64,000 nucleotides of DNA from Craterostigma plantagineum (taxonomy: Eukaryota > Streptophyta > Magnoliopsida > Lamiales > Linderniaceae): assembly GCA_027422505.1 (NCBI GenBank), contig JAPQWV010000367.1, forward strand, positions 372,001 through 436,000. The letters are read 5' to 3'. The notes below the pieces were generated by a model. The model was not told the origin of the DNA and did no database searches. It was given only the letters and a program-made list of their open reading frames with translations. The position numbers and the translations under genes are program-made. Of this stretch, positions 1 through 10,977 are shown in pieces; positions within the stretch are counted from its first letter, which is position 1, and each line of letters opens with the position of its first letter.

Positions 1-95
1 CTTTTTTCCCGATGATAGATTTGCAGATTACCTTGTTTATATTAGATCTTCATTAGTCTTTCTTCTGCTGCACATATAGATCCTTTTCGTCTCAG

Positions 96-965
96 GCGTC
101 GCGTTAACTATTGGACTAAAATCATCTGCCCAGTTCTTCATGAAACGCTCCAATTTCAAGGTATCCTGCTAAAGTTCTCAGTCTCTGTTGCCTACTTCTT
201 GCTTTGCCACTGATTAGTCCGTGCTATATCCATTCCATCCAGGGAACGGTTTCGTTTGGTATTGGCTTCTTTTTGGTGGTCATAGGATGGCCTGTAATTG
301 GAATGATCGTGGAGGCATATGGATTTATTGTACTATTCAGGTTTTGTGCTTTGGAATAATTTTGTAACCTTATACCTATCCTTTGCTGTTTTTTAATTGT
401 CTATTGCTTTTTTTCTTTGCAGTGGTTTCTGGCCAACACTTGCTGTTTTCTTGCAGAAGATTCCCATTCTTGGCTGGGTGTTCCAGCAACCTTTTATACG
501 ATCGGTATGATTACTCGATCTCCATTGAATTGTGCTATGGTAACTTTGAGATTTGCTCTTTCTGTAAACATAATCATAAAGTGCTAGTATATCCTGTGCA
601 ACTCTGCATATGGTTTATTAGCTGGGATGATTCCATTATGATTCAATAGGTAAATTCCTCTTTTGGCTGGCATATGAAAGTAGTCCTGTCTGTTGCATTG
701 ATTATGAAATCTCTGATAACATCATCCGTAAAATGATTGCTTCCGAAAATCAAGGGATCATGTATATTATTGCCCTTCGCAAATTTGATATTTTCTTACG
801 ATCTGTGAGCTCTTAACCGTCTTCACGTCCTCAATATCTTTGCTCTTCTGTGAAATGGACTAACGTGTAAAAACCCATTCGATCATATCACTTGGTTCTA
901 ATTTTTCGGACAACGATTTCCTGCAGTTTCTTGATCGCTACCGCGGTAAAAGAGTACCCGTGTAG
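96..965 (+). CDS. GOT1: GOT1-type vesicle transport protein, 3' part only
   Basis: C-terminal part of a Got1/SFT2-like small membrane protein of ER-Golgi transport. The exons I can place are 96-160, 243-340, 423-504 and 927-965 (stop TAG 963-965); the first exon or exons lie left of the window. The translated pieces read SGVALTIGLKSSAQFFMKR, then a hydrophobic segment ending in FIVLFS, then GFWPTLAVFLQKIPILGW, then the tail FLDRYRGKRVPV. That tail and the FWPTLAVFLQ segment are typical of plant GOT1 homologues. Hydrophobic stretches in the second and third exons fit two of the four membrane spans of the family. All introns are GT-AG. The family's role in Golgi membrane traffic is known from yeast; the role here is inferred from similarity. 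Confidence 0.88.
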
Positions 966-1310
966 GCGAGCTCACGTGGGACCTACTCGTGTAAATTTGA
1001 TCGACGGTTTGGATCCAAGTGTGGTTGCCTTGATGAAGAGTGCTTTGTGATTTAGGAACTTAATACTCTAAATTCCTGAAGTAGTAAGATGTAAAAACAT
1101 CCATCAACATTTCCTGCTAGGTCTATTCGATTTTTGCTTCCCTCCTTAATAATATGGACAAATATGAATCATTTTAAAGTCATCAAGAATACACTATACA
1201 GCAGACTATATTCTTCTACGGTCACTGATCAGATTCAGTGTTTGTAAACATAGCAAAGATCATAAGAGAAACAAAACTTGATGGGCCGGGTTTGATTCTG
1301 CATGTAATAG
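966..1310. other. 3' flank of GOT1, no gene seen
   Basis: AT-rich sequence following the GOT1 stop. It should hold the 3' UTR. No open frame, RNA gene or repeat was recognised. Confidence 0.5.
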
Positions 1311-1690
1311 TTCTAGAAAGAAAAGGGGCATTTTCATTTCATGTCCCCATATAATATCATTTAGGATCATGTCCTCTTAGCAAAAAAATTAGTTTTAAGG
1401 ACTCATTTTCTGCAAGTACCACTTCATTGCTCTTTATACCAGTATGTTCAAATTTTATAACACAAAGCCATAATTCGGTACCAGTTTATTATCATCGAGA
1501 TACCAGTTTATTTTCTGCAGTACCACTTCATTGCTCTGACATACCGTATTTGAAATTTTTAACACAAAAGATCATTCTATCCAGTTCATATATATTTCAT
1601 ATCACTTTTTTACACCACAAAAAATGGGTCATTTAACCTAAAAAATTCTCAAAGATGGCCTCAATTCGAAATCAAACCCTTAATGGGGCC
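1311..1690 (+). repeat. dispersed repeat, 'taccacttcattgctctg' family, copy A
   Basis: Contains TTTTAAGGACTCATTTTCTGCA followed by two copies of TACCACTTCATTGCTCT and blocks such as ACACAAAG and GATCATTCTAT. The same ordered words recur near 34.2-34.5 kb and 47.2-47.45 kb, so this is a dispersed, degenerate, probably transposon-derived repeat. No coding capacity. Edges are approximate. Confidence 0.6.
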
Positions 1691-1970
1691 TGATTCGAAT
1701 TGATCCAAGAAAAATTTATAAACCTACTACCTATATTAATGTGTGTATCTCAGATTTCCACTTTTATTTCAATGCATGTATGTTTCTCAGCATATTTAAT
1801 ATTTCTATTTTAAATAAATAGACGGATCTGCCGTGACATCTCAAAAGTCAAACCGTAATGTAAGTACAGGATGTAATTGTAGGTAGGTGGCCAACAGCCT
1901 CATCAGTAGGTGCGATCTGTTTCGTTGAATTGAACTCTCATTATTCAAAAATTAATAATTTCTGCTCAAA

Positions 1971-2861
1971 GAAGGTTCACTTTGAGGCTTTTTTTTAATT
2001 AAATAAATAAAATTTAATCCATCATTAATAAATAAACCTAAAATAAAAAGTATTAATATAATATGTATTTTCGTAACTTTTTTGTACGATTTAGTAACTA
2101 GTAATAACAGATTACGAGTTATCTTGATGCCTAACATTTATACATAAAACAAATCCAAAACAAAAGATAAACAATTTTACTGAGATTCCAAAACTTTCAT
2201 CCCCATTATCTCGTATTTGAAACTATTGCTTCGCAATCTGGAAAAAAAAAAAAATAAAAGCCAAAACATAAAAAACTTCGAGGAAACAATATTTAGGGCT
2301 TTACAGTGCAACTTGTCAATTACAGCACAATACAAAATCTTGCAAACGATACTCATAAAAAACGAAAATTTTGAGACAGATTAGGGGTTCCAGTGGCGCA
2401 CCCCATGCCCATAAAGCGACGGTGTTTCACTTTTGATCTCGAACTGGTTAGGTTTCTTCGTGGATGATGAAAGGTTTGACGGTCCAGCAACGGAACACCC
2501 ATCTCCAGCGAGAACCATGTCAACATCGGTATCCCCCGCGTTGCCAACGGGAACGCTTAGGTTTCTTCGTCGCCGTTCGTTTAGGAGTTACTAAGGATAA
2601 CCATATCTAACTCGTATTCTATTATTACGAGATACTAACTCGTATTAATACCATACGAATTAACTTAAAGCCACATTAGCAATCATGCCAGCCTGGCACA
2701 GTAACTCGTAGTCTGTTATTACAAGTTACTAACTCGTATTAACAGGTTACGAAAATAATTATTTTATTAATACTTTTATTTTAGGTTTACTTTATTAATA
2801 ATGATTAAAATTTATTTATTTAATTAAAAAGCCTTCACTTTATGTCTTTTAGCCGACCTTC
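1971..2861. mobile_element. foldback element with long terminal inverted repeats
   Basis: The left arm (1971-2126) and right arm (about 2700-2861) are inverted copies about 155-160 bp long. On opposite strands both read: a run of Ts or As around AATTAAATAAATAAA, then ATTAATAAA, AAACCTAAAATAAAA, TTTTCGTAAC and a GTAATAACAGA-TACGAGTTA block. I estimate roughly 80% identity by eye. The 570-bp middle is non-repetitive and carries only a short minus-strand frame with no recognisable domain. This looks like a MITE-like non-autonomous DNA transposon; I could not fix the superfamily or a target duplication. Confidence 0.6.
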
Positions 2862-3757
2862 ATTCTTATCCGCACCACCGTAAAATCTACTCGCTAAATC
2901 ATTAACTAATAATTTGTTATGTTAGGTGTTACATCTTTGTATTATGGCATTAGTTAATCCAGCGAGGAGATGGATCGCTTCTTGCAATCATCATGGTACA
3001 AATTTATTTATAGCTCGTTTGGTTAATCGTATGTTTTCTTTGCTTAGATTCTGATAAATTTTCAGCACTAAATGTCCCGAAGCTCTCCTTATCATGATTT
3101 TGGAAAACAATTCCCATTAATTCATAACAAATCCCACCATATTAGGTATATTTATGTGCAAGTCATAAACTTTAGAATAAACCAATGTGACGCATTAAGC
3201 TCTAAGACACGCAGTACATTACATAAAAGGGAGTAATTCTGAAACGTGTTCCCATGTTCAACCCAATACGTTATCGATCAATAAAAGCTTAGGCTCCTAA
3301 CGTTAACAAATTTAGATTCTTGGCTACAAAATTTCGTAGTAGATCCGACATTAATAAAATGTCAACTGCTGTTATAGCTGGAAAAGCGTGTATGGGGGGA
3401 ATCGTGTCGTGAAACTTTTGCTACTTTGATTTAAAAGTGAAACGCAGTAAAACGTAGGAATTCTTTTGTCTATTGTTATATTTGGATTAATTCGATATAT
3501 ATACCATATATATGCATTGTGCCTGCTTGGGTTTGACATGCAATATTAGGGGAAAAGCGAGTGAGTTTGACTTTCGGACAAGGCGACGGTTGAGAGTAAA
3601 TAACATAGTCTCTGCATTTGACTTAGCATTGTAGTCAACGGTTTTACTCGGATAATGTCAGATTAATGAGAGTTCTTATTGACTTGTCTTTTACCCCTCC
3701 GATGTGACTTTTTGCTTGGTGAATGTTTCAAGTAATTAGTGAACCTCCAAAAATTGG

Positions 3758-3762
<5 letters not shown>
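2862..3762. other. intergenic DNA, nothing recognised
   Basis: AT-rich non-coding sequence between a foldback element and an AT microsatellite. No credible open frame or RNA gene was seen. Confidence 0.4.

Positions 3763-3795
<33 letters not shown>
3763..3795. repeat. (AT)n microsatellite
   Basis: About 16 AT units. It creates artificial Tyr-Ile-repeat frames on both strands that are not genes. Confidence 0.9.
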
Positions 3796-3798
<3 letters not shown>

Positions 3799-4085
3799 TA
3801 TACCACGGGGATCGAATTGTTTACTTTTGTTATTGGACTAATAGGTTTAACAATGCCACGTACCATTTTTTTTTTGATGTTTGGTATTTTGGTTGAACTG
3901 CCTTTGAACAAAACTTTTTAACGAAAGTCAGATTTTGGTATTTTGGCTTGACTACCTCAGGTCCGATTGGACTAAACTGGTTAAACAAAGCCTTATATCA
4001 TTATCACGGTTTGCTAGGGTTGTTTGTACCATGTATCAATCATTTCTTTTGTAAAGTTTTAACTTTTTGTAAAAAGATCCTAAAG

Positions 4086-4600
4086 ATGGTATCAGAGCCA
4101 TGGTGGGGGGGTATTAAGAACTTACGGTGTAGTTTAACATCATATTCTTATGAATTTGATGCGAAGAAAAGATACTGTTAAAAACAGTATTGAAGAGGAA
4201 TATAATGTTCCTCAAGATTTAGAAAAATTAAATCGTTGGACAATTCCTAAGATAGATTATGAATTAGGAACTTTTGAAAAATTAGGTTTAAAACAGGTAG
4301 TCAAAACTATCGAAGAAACTATCTCTCTTAACAACGAAGAGATGGTTATTAGGCTTCTAAGTAATAGAGACTTAGAAAAATATAGAATAAATCATAAGTT
4401 TATTCATATCGGATTAGTACAAGTAGCTTTAAGCCTTTGACGTTAGAAGACTTACCAGAGAGCTTTATAGCAGCTCTTAGAGATGGTAGGAATCTTGATT
4501 GGAAACAATCCCTTTGGGAATAATTCAATCTAGTCTGGCACATGGACCAGTTTATTTTAATGTCTATCCTAATCTCCAATTATCATTAACTGATGTTAAT
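4086..4600 (+). mobile_element. endogenous pararetrovirus (Caulimoviridae) remnant: primer-binding site and movement-protein fragment
   Basis: At about 4087-4101 there is TGGTATCAGAGCC, the classic primer-binding site complementary to the 3' end of plant initiator Met-tRNA, used by caulimovirids and many Copia elements. An open frame follows at 4150-4440, whose end (residues about 80-92) shows the HKFIHIGLVQVA signature of the caulimovirid 30K-type movement protein. The frame breaks at about 4437; more movement-protein-like sequence continues in another frame to about 4560 and then hits stops. No coat protein, reverse transcriptase or RNase H was found nearby, so this is a truncated and frameshifted fossil. 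A Copia primer-binding site by chance is the alternative, but the movement-protein motif argues against it. Confidence 0.65.
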
Positions 4601-4620
4601 ATATTGTATATATACATATA

Positions 4621-4800
4621 AATGTTATCGTGCTCACTGTGGGCACCTGTTGTGTGGCATTTTTTGTGCCACGTCAACATGCCAAATCAACCATCGACGG
4701 GTTCACTTATCCCATGTGTAGGTTATAGATCAAGAAAAAATCCCACTGTATGCTGATTTGTCGCGTTGATGTGGTTGGTGCTCGTGGGCACCATAACATT
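4621..4800. mobile_element. short MITE with imperfect terminal inverted repeats
   Basis: The left end AATGTTATCGTGCTCAC and the reverse complement of the right end AATGTTATGGTGCCCAC match at 15 of 17 bases. The element is 180 bp with no coding capacity and sits between AT-rich flanks. The AT flanks hide any target duplication, so the superfamily is uncertain. Confidence 0.55.
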
Positions 4801-4801
4801 A

Positions 4802-4808
<7 letters not shown>

Positions 4809-4833
<25 letters not shown>
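4809..4833. repeat. (AT)n microsatellite
   Basis: A second AT dinucleotide run, immediately right of the 180-bp MITE. Confidence 0.85.
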
Positions 4834-4835
<2 letters not shown>

Positions 4836-5723
4836 GCAGTTGTAAAGTGGTGGGAAATATCCTTGCAGAAAACGGTCAATTTCAAATTCTAAAACATCCT
4901 CCAAGTCATCAGTTTCTTTATGGACGGTCGAGATTGACTTTGAGTTGTATGTACTATGATGGTTACTTACTTTACTCGTCGGTGTGCAGCATTGTAATAT
5001 TTATTCTTATCTATATTACTATTTATTACAAATATCCAAGACTTGGAAAATTTAAGAAAACGCGTCTTCGTTTTGGATTTCTATTGTCAAAGCATGCTTT
5101 TTACTAAGAAGAGGTTGAAAGCAAAACAATTACTTAATATATATCACAATTCACTGCACATCTTGCCTTGTGCTTGAGTATATTTGGTTTGATATGTGCA
5201 TATATTAAACCAGTTAAAGAAACAAAACATTTTGAGTTATTCGAATTGTTTAGCAAATATGAATATTTCAGACATGGAGAATCCAATGTAAGGTCTAATT
5301 AGCATTATGATATAATGCAAATACGTAAATAAGATCTATGAAAAATAATATATGTCGGAAATCGGAGGAAGCACATATGATGTTGAACGTGGAAGCATGC
5401 AAATATATAGTTGTCTCTTGCCTGTCCCAATGAATAAAAAATATTACAAAAAAAGTTGATTATAATTGCTCTAATAATAGTATAAATATAATTTGAAATA
5501 AGCCAAATCACTAGGCTCAATGAGTCGTGGAGCCTTTTGACTGGGAGCATAAGCATGTACGGCACCGTACGCTATATTTTATTTATTATTTTTTCTGAAT
5601 TTATAATAACTTTGATATGCATGGAGATCTGAAATTAAATTTTCACAGCTGGAATGACAAGCTTTTCTGTCTTTTTTCTTATTGTTTATTTTCCTTAAAT
5701 ATTAGTTTGTATAGTTATAACAC

Positions 5724-5970
5724 ATACTCTCTCCGTCTCTCCGTCCCGTTATCTTTATCACATATATTAGTGGCCAGTCAAATTAAGATAGTATTATTAT
5801 AATAATATAGTACAATGAAAAGATAAAAAAGTGTATATTTTGACAAGTCTTTTAAGAATATTTAATATTATTATATTGATTGTTTGTGATAGTTTTTTTG
5901 CTAAATAATGAAAGATAATAAAATTATTGGGACGCCCGAAATGATAAAATTAGCGGGACGGATGGGAATA
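5724..5970. mobile_element. Stowaway-like (Tc1/Mariner) MITE
   Basis: Starts with TACTCTCTCCGTCTCTCCGTCCCG and ends with CGGGACGGATGGGAATA. These are inverted copies of the CTCCCTCCGTCCC-type terminus that is extremely common in plant Stowaway MITEs, with TA at the edges. Length about 247 bp, AT-rich, non-coding. Confidence 0.7.
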
Positions 5971-6815
5971 GATGATATTGACTTATTATAATAACTATGA
6001 TAAATTTTGAAAGTTTGTCATAGGACGTCGAGTGCGTGTGCGTGCGCGTCACTTTGAAACTTTCAAGAGTGGAGTCTCAATATTTCTCCATCTGAATATT
6101 ATTCTAATTAAATATGACACATATACCAAATTCCTACATAAGCACATACATCATTCAACCAATGCAATATTAAATAAATTCACTTACCTACTAATATTTC
6201 AAAACCACCACTCGTTATAAATCAAAAGAGCTTGTCTTGCAAGTTAAGGTATCAACCAAGTCAATTAATTGAAAAAAGAAAAATTGAATCTCGGGAGTCA
6301 TGGTTGGGGTTTATAGTTTTAAGTCAATGCCTAGTAATTGGGACGGAAATGAATAATATGAGGTTTTAATTGTACTTTTAATTGGTTAATGATTAAATAT
6401 TTTAATTCTACGAAATTAATATATTTCACTCCGTCTCTATATATCCAAGTAGCCCATTGTCTCCATGCACGCATTAATTAATATTTACGTTTCGGAATAA
6501 TGCCAGCATCAGAAACTGAATTTATATTTTTATTACTAGGGTCGTAACGTATTTTTAACTGAATTAAGGCTATAAAGTGGCTAATCTTGATAATCCTTAA
6601 GCAGACGAAAGTAATGAAATGGGAATTCTTATATGATCCTCGAAGACTATCGGAAAATGACCTTTATTTAATATTTTATATTCTGTATAAATGGAAAATA
6701 AAAACTGCGTCACTACTGAAATTATCGGCAAAACTTAATAAATATAGGACCTCCCTCGATGAAAGTCAGTCCACTCTCTTTTTCTAGCCAGCTCAGCATC
6801 CTTCTCATAGACTTT
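5971..6815. other. distal upstream region of the IQM gene
   Basis: AT-rich sequence with no recognisable gene. Short open frames here lack any domain and have poor composition. Confidence 0.4.
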
Positions 6816-6819
6816 AGAC

Positions 6820-6827
6820 TATATATA
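6820..6827 (+). promoter_or_regulatory. probable TATA box of the IQM gene
   Basis: TATATATA lies about 35 bp upstream of a plausible transcription start near 6855-6860 and upstream of a non-coding leader exon. Inferred from motif and position only. Confidence 0.5.
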
Positions 6828-6989
6828 CAATAGACACGGAGAACATCAACGGAACAAGGAAATCACGGTAAAGATCATTTTCACAGTTCTTGAGCCCTCC
6901 AAAGATTGAGAAGGGACTTGGGTTTTTATTTCATTCGTTTCATCGTCCTAAAGATTCCATCTTTTTCAAGGAACACATTGCTCGGTCAG

Positions 6990-7498
6990 GTAAGAAAAGT
7001 TTCATCCTTTTTGCTCCCCTTATTTAGATTGTTGTTATCTGTGTTTGGAGCTTTTCTTTTTGGGTTTGGGACGGCTTTTTGGTGTGTTTTTTAGTCCACG
7101 GTGTATATTCTTTGCTGCCCTTTTAGCTTTTTACTATGTTTCTTCTTCCCTTTTCACTTTTCGCCCCGTGAGCGTGTTTGTGTGTGTTTCTCTGTAAATC
7201 TTGGACTGATATGCCCATCTATTCTTCCATCGCCCGTAAAGTTTGCCACTTTATTTTGGATTCAAAATGGTGGCCGTATTATTATACATTTAGAGGTTAA
7301 TGAACTGAGTTGGGTCTCTTGTAGGTCCTCATCCCACCCATGATGTGATTTCCATGGTTGTATTTTCCACTGTACTTTTTGTTCTTTTCTTCTTTCCCGT
7401 AGTGTTTTTTTCATGTTTATTTCTTTTTGCATTCTCTTGAATGTGTTGGGAATTTCTTGCCTTCTTTCTTCTGTACTCTGTTTCATCTGCTTCTACAG
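6990..7498 (+). other. predicted 5' UTR intron of the IQM gene
   Basis: A leader ends CTCGGTCAG and is followed by a strong donor GTAAGA at 6990. A T-rich stretch ends in TTCTACAG at 7498, 77 bp before the chosen ATG. Long leader introns of this kind are common in plant genes. A transcript is needed to prove it. Confidence 0.5.
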
Positions 7499-7575
7499 CT
7501 GATGAACAGTTTGCATATGGTTAAATGCAGAAAAAAAATATATCAAAGCCTTAAAAAAAAAGGGATCAATATTGC

Positions 7576-9826
7576 ATGGGGTTATCATGTTCATGTCCAC
7601 TCGCCTTTTACTTCGATTTCGACAGCAGCTTCGAATCAGTCGTTCAAAGATCATCAGCCAAGGAAATGTCGAGGGCCCCGAGCCTAAGATTCTGCGTTCG
7701 TCGAGCTCGAAGAAGCTGATGAGCTTAAGTTCCATGAGATTCAGGACAAGAAAAGCTCAAAACATAGGACTAAACGAAGGCCTAAACGACGATAAATACT
7801 CGCGTCGAGACATTCTAAGTCCACTGTCTAGGCAGGGCAGTTCGCTTGGTCATAGCCCGAGATCTCAGATTCTCGATCCAAACAGCCCAAAGCACGAAGC
7901 TGCGATAAAGTTGCAGAAGGTTTATAAGAGTTTTAGGACTCGAAGGAAGCTAGCAGATTGCGCCGTCCTCGTTGAGCAGAGTTGGTGGAAATTGTTGGAT
8001 TTTGCCGAGCTGAAGCACAGTTCGATCTCCTTCTTTGATATCGAAAAGCACGAGACTGCTATTTCCCGCTGGTCTAGAGCACGAACAAGGGCTGCCAAGG
8101 TGATCTTTTTTTAACCCAAATTCTTTACGGGCTAACTATGTTATCTAACCATGAGTTGATCTGAGGTCATTTAGCTTGTCTTTACTTATGTTTGCAGGTG
8201 GGGAAAGGGCTTTCGCAGAACGAAAAGGCGCAGAAACTCGCTTTACAGCATTGGCTCGAAGCTGTAAGTAGATGATCGATCGTCGACAATCCTATTTTTC
8301 TCTTTAATCTGTCTCTTTTTAGATCAAGAAAAAGCATAGTTTGATCTTTTTCTTGGCTTTGAGCAGATAGATCCGAGGCATAGGTATGGACACAATCTCC
8401 ACTTCTATTACAAGACATGGCTGTCCTCTCAAAGCAAACAGCCCTTTTTCTACTGGTAATAATCTCTACATTCCCAGGATTCTTTATCTTGCTTGGAAAA
8501 TTATCCATCTTGATAATCTTGATATTTTCCAGGCTAGACATTGGCGAAGGGAAGGAATTTAATTTCGTCGACAAGTGCCCTCGTTCGATACTTCAGGCGC
8601 AGTGCATCAAATATCTCGGGCCCGTAAGTCCTTAAACTGAAACCATCATTTTAGTCGATAAATCACGAAATTCTGAGAATTCTGAGCCATTGATATATGT
8701 CTGAATCTTCTTACAGATGGAGAGGAAGGCTTACGAAGTAGCAGTAGAGGAAGGAAAGCTACTGTACAAAGAGTCGAGGGAGCTCTTAAACACCATCGAC
8801 GAACCAAAGGGCTGTAAGTGGATTTTCGTACTGAGCACTTCGAGGACGTTATACGTGGGAAAGAAAACAAAGGGTTCGTTTCAACACTCGAGCTTCTTGG
8901 CCGGCGGAGCTACTTTGGCTGCTGGGAGAATAGTAGCAGAACAAGGCGTACTCAAGGTAATATGAATCTTTCAAAAAAATCTAATCTTTTTCGATGCCTT
9001 TCGTTTAAGAAGCGTAGAATCATTCATATCTGTAAAAATGCAGGCGGTTTGGCCTCACAGTGGACACTATCGCCCGACCCCAGAAAATTTTCAGGACTTC
9101 AAGTCGTTTCTTGACGAGTACAGCGTAGATCTTACCTCTGTTAAGGTACATTTTCAAGCAGATTTAAGGATTCTTTTATATGCTTTTCTTGGCTCTGAGA
9201 TTTTTCTGACGTTTTTCGCCAGCTCGTGCCAATCGACGACGAGGAAGAACAGTCCATCTCAAAGCGCGGATCGACGCACCTCAGGTGCGATTCATCGGAG
9301 GACGACCTAATCGAAAAGGCCATAGCAGAAAAGAAGCAAGAAAGACAACAGCCCCACAAGCACATAGGCATGAAGAATCCCTGCAAGAAAAGTCCCACGC
9401 GTTCTTACCAGAACTCACCACGCTAGAAATTCCCAGCAACGACGACTTATTGGAGACTCTGAGAAGCGAATCCATGGCTGCTACCTACGAGGGAGACATG
9501 TCTGAAGAAACGACGGAGGAGATCATCACAGAGGAGTCCGTTTACACAAGGATAAATTCTCACAAGGACTCGAATTCTTACCAGCTGGGAAAGCAGCTTT
9601 CTTGCAAGTGGAGCACAGGCGCTGGGCACGAATCAGCTGCTTGAGAGATTATCCATCTGGGCTTCAAAATCATGCCCTGGAGCAGGTCAGTTTGTCGCCG
9701 AGGAGCAACCGTAGGCTGAGGTTTGAGTTCCCTTCTCAGGCGTCGACGCCTACGAGCGGCGGCGGCGGTAGTAATCATCCTTCCCGGCGGAATGGATCTC
9801 CTGGGAACGATGCACTCAGCGTCTGA
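7576..9826 (+). CDS. IQM: IQ-motif calmodulin-binding protein (IQM family), frameshifted in this sequence
   Basis: Exons: 7576-8099, 8198-8263, 8367-8455, 8533-8623, 8717-8956, 9044-9145 and 9223-9826. The start [10 protein letters not shown] is chosen because IQM proteins begin this way. Then come the IQ motif [18 protein letters not shown], the family block [55 protein letters not shown], the plant-specific core [15 protein letters not shown], and a C-terminal [14 protein letters not shown] followed by [23 protein letters not shown] proteins bind calmodulin without calcium. The frame shifts by one base three times: once in 7610-7665, once in about 9340-9400 and once near 9626. Each fits one missing base, while introns and flanking protein are well conserved, so sequence errors are likelier than decay. 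Confidence 0.88.
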
Positions 9827-10977
9827 GTCTTAACTCGACGAAGATCGGTTTCGCTGTGAATAGAGAGAATGATTGGTAGCAGCAGAACTAGCAGCGTAGT
9901 AGAAGTCGGCCTGCTGATGATGATTGTTAATTTCGCTTTCTTTGATCTGGAGTGATCGAAGTACTCTTTAATTGTGTTTTAGCTAGACGTATTTAGTTTT
10001 CTATGGCAGTAGAAGATTGAGGTATAGAGATTAGATGACAGAATAGACAGGAGCAGCCATGTTTTGCGTGAATGATTAGGCCTTTTGTGTTGATGATATG
10101 ATTAAAGTAGATTGTCATTTGTTTTTCTATTTTTTTCTTTGTATCGATGATCTTGAATTCTTGTTTTGGGATCTGAGCATGTTCAGATTTGAGCCGTCGA
10201 TACTACTCATTCTGGATAGTAATTATGGTTTACCTTAGAAATGATGTTAGATTGAAATAATACGGATAATTGAGGGGTTCATTGATGTTTGAATGAAATA
10301 AACCTCATTTTTTTTCTATAATTGTGAGCTATTTCGTGAATTATATGAGCAAGCAACCAACATCTTGGTACATACATCACAGTCACAACATATCGAGTTA
10401 ATTAACAAATAAAAAAAAAAACAGAAGTGAGATAAATAACAATACGAAAATTGGAAACTTTATATGCAAATACATGGACTTATATAGAGCAATATGCGTT
10501 TCAATGATAAGCATACAAATGTTAAGTTCACAAGTCATCTTTTTCAAGATCTACTGTGTTGTTGTACGCTGTTTATTATATGTGAATAGAAATCAACCAA
10601 ATATACAATTTTTTAATGTTACACTACAAAAGATCTAATCTCTGTTTTCTTCACTAAGTAAGCAACAGAACGCAAAGAAAAGATAGCAGGCTACGAGCAT
10701 AGTTTCACCAAACCTCATCTCAAAATCTGATCTTTATCTCTCTTCAAGCGAACCCCTAAAACATCTAAGTTTTCTTCCTGCGCACTGCTCATCGTAAATC
10801 TGATCAAAGGGGAGGCTTTGTTTTTGTCTGCATTGCGTCCAATTTTTCAAGTCTCATTGGCTAGCGTCACTGTAATCGCTTGATCTCTTCATTCCATGGT
10901 TCGATTTCCATCCTCTTAGCTGATCTTCGCTAATTATCTCTGGGCTTTGGGAATTCAGGCTAGGGATTCTGCTCAAA
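9827..10977. other. intergenic: IQM 3' flank and next promoter
   Basis: Non-coding. The first few hundred bases after the IQM stop should be 3' UTR. The last 250 bases are the leader and promoter of the next gene. No repeat or RNA gene recognised. Confidence 0.5.

Noticed and set aside
3663..3921. Frames on both strands with Tyr-Ile runs
   Set aside because: They are translations of the (AT)n microsatellite; no domain outside the run.
7572..8114. Alternative IQM start at 7572 in another frame
   Set aside because: The ATG at 7576 gives the family's [11 protein letters not shown]-terminus; the 7572 frame gives an unrelated start and is joined to the conserved part only because of a nearby frameshift.
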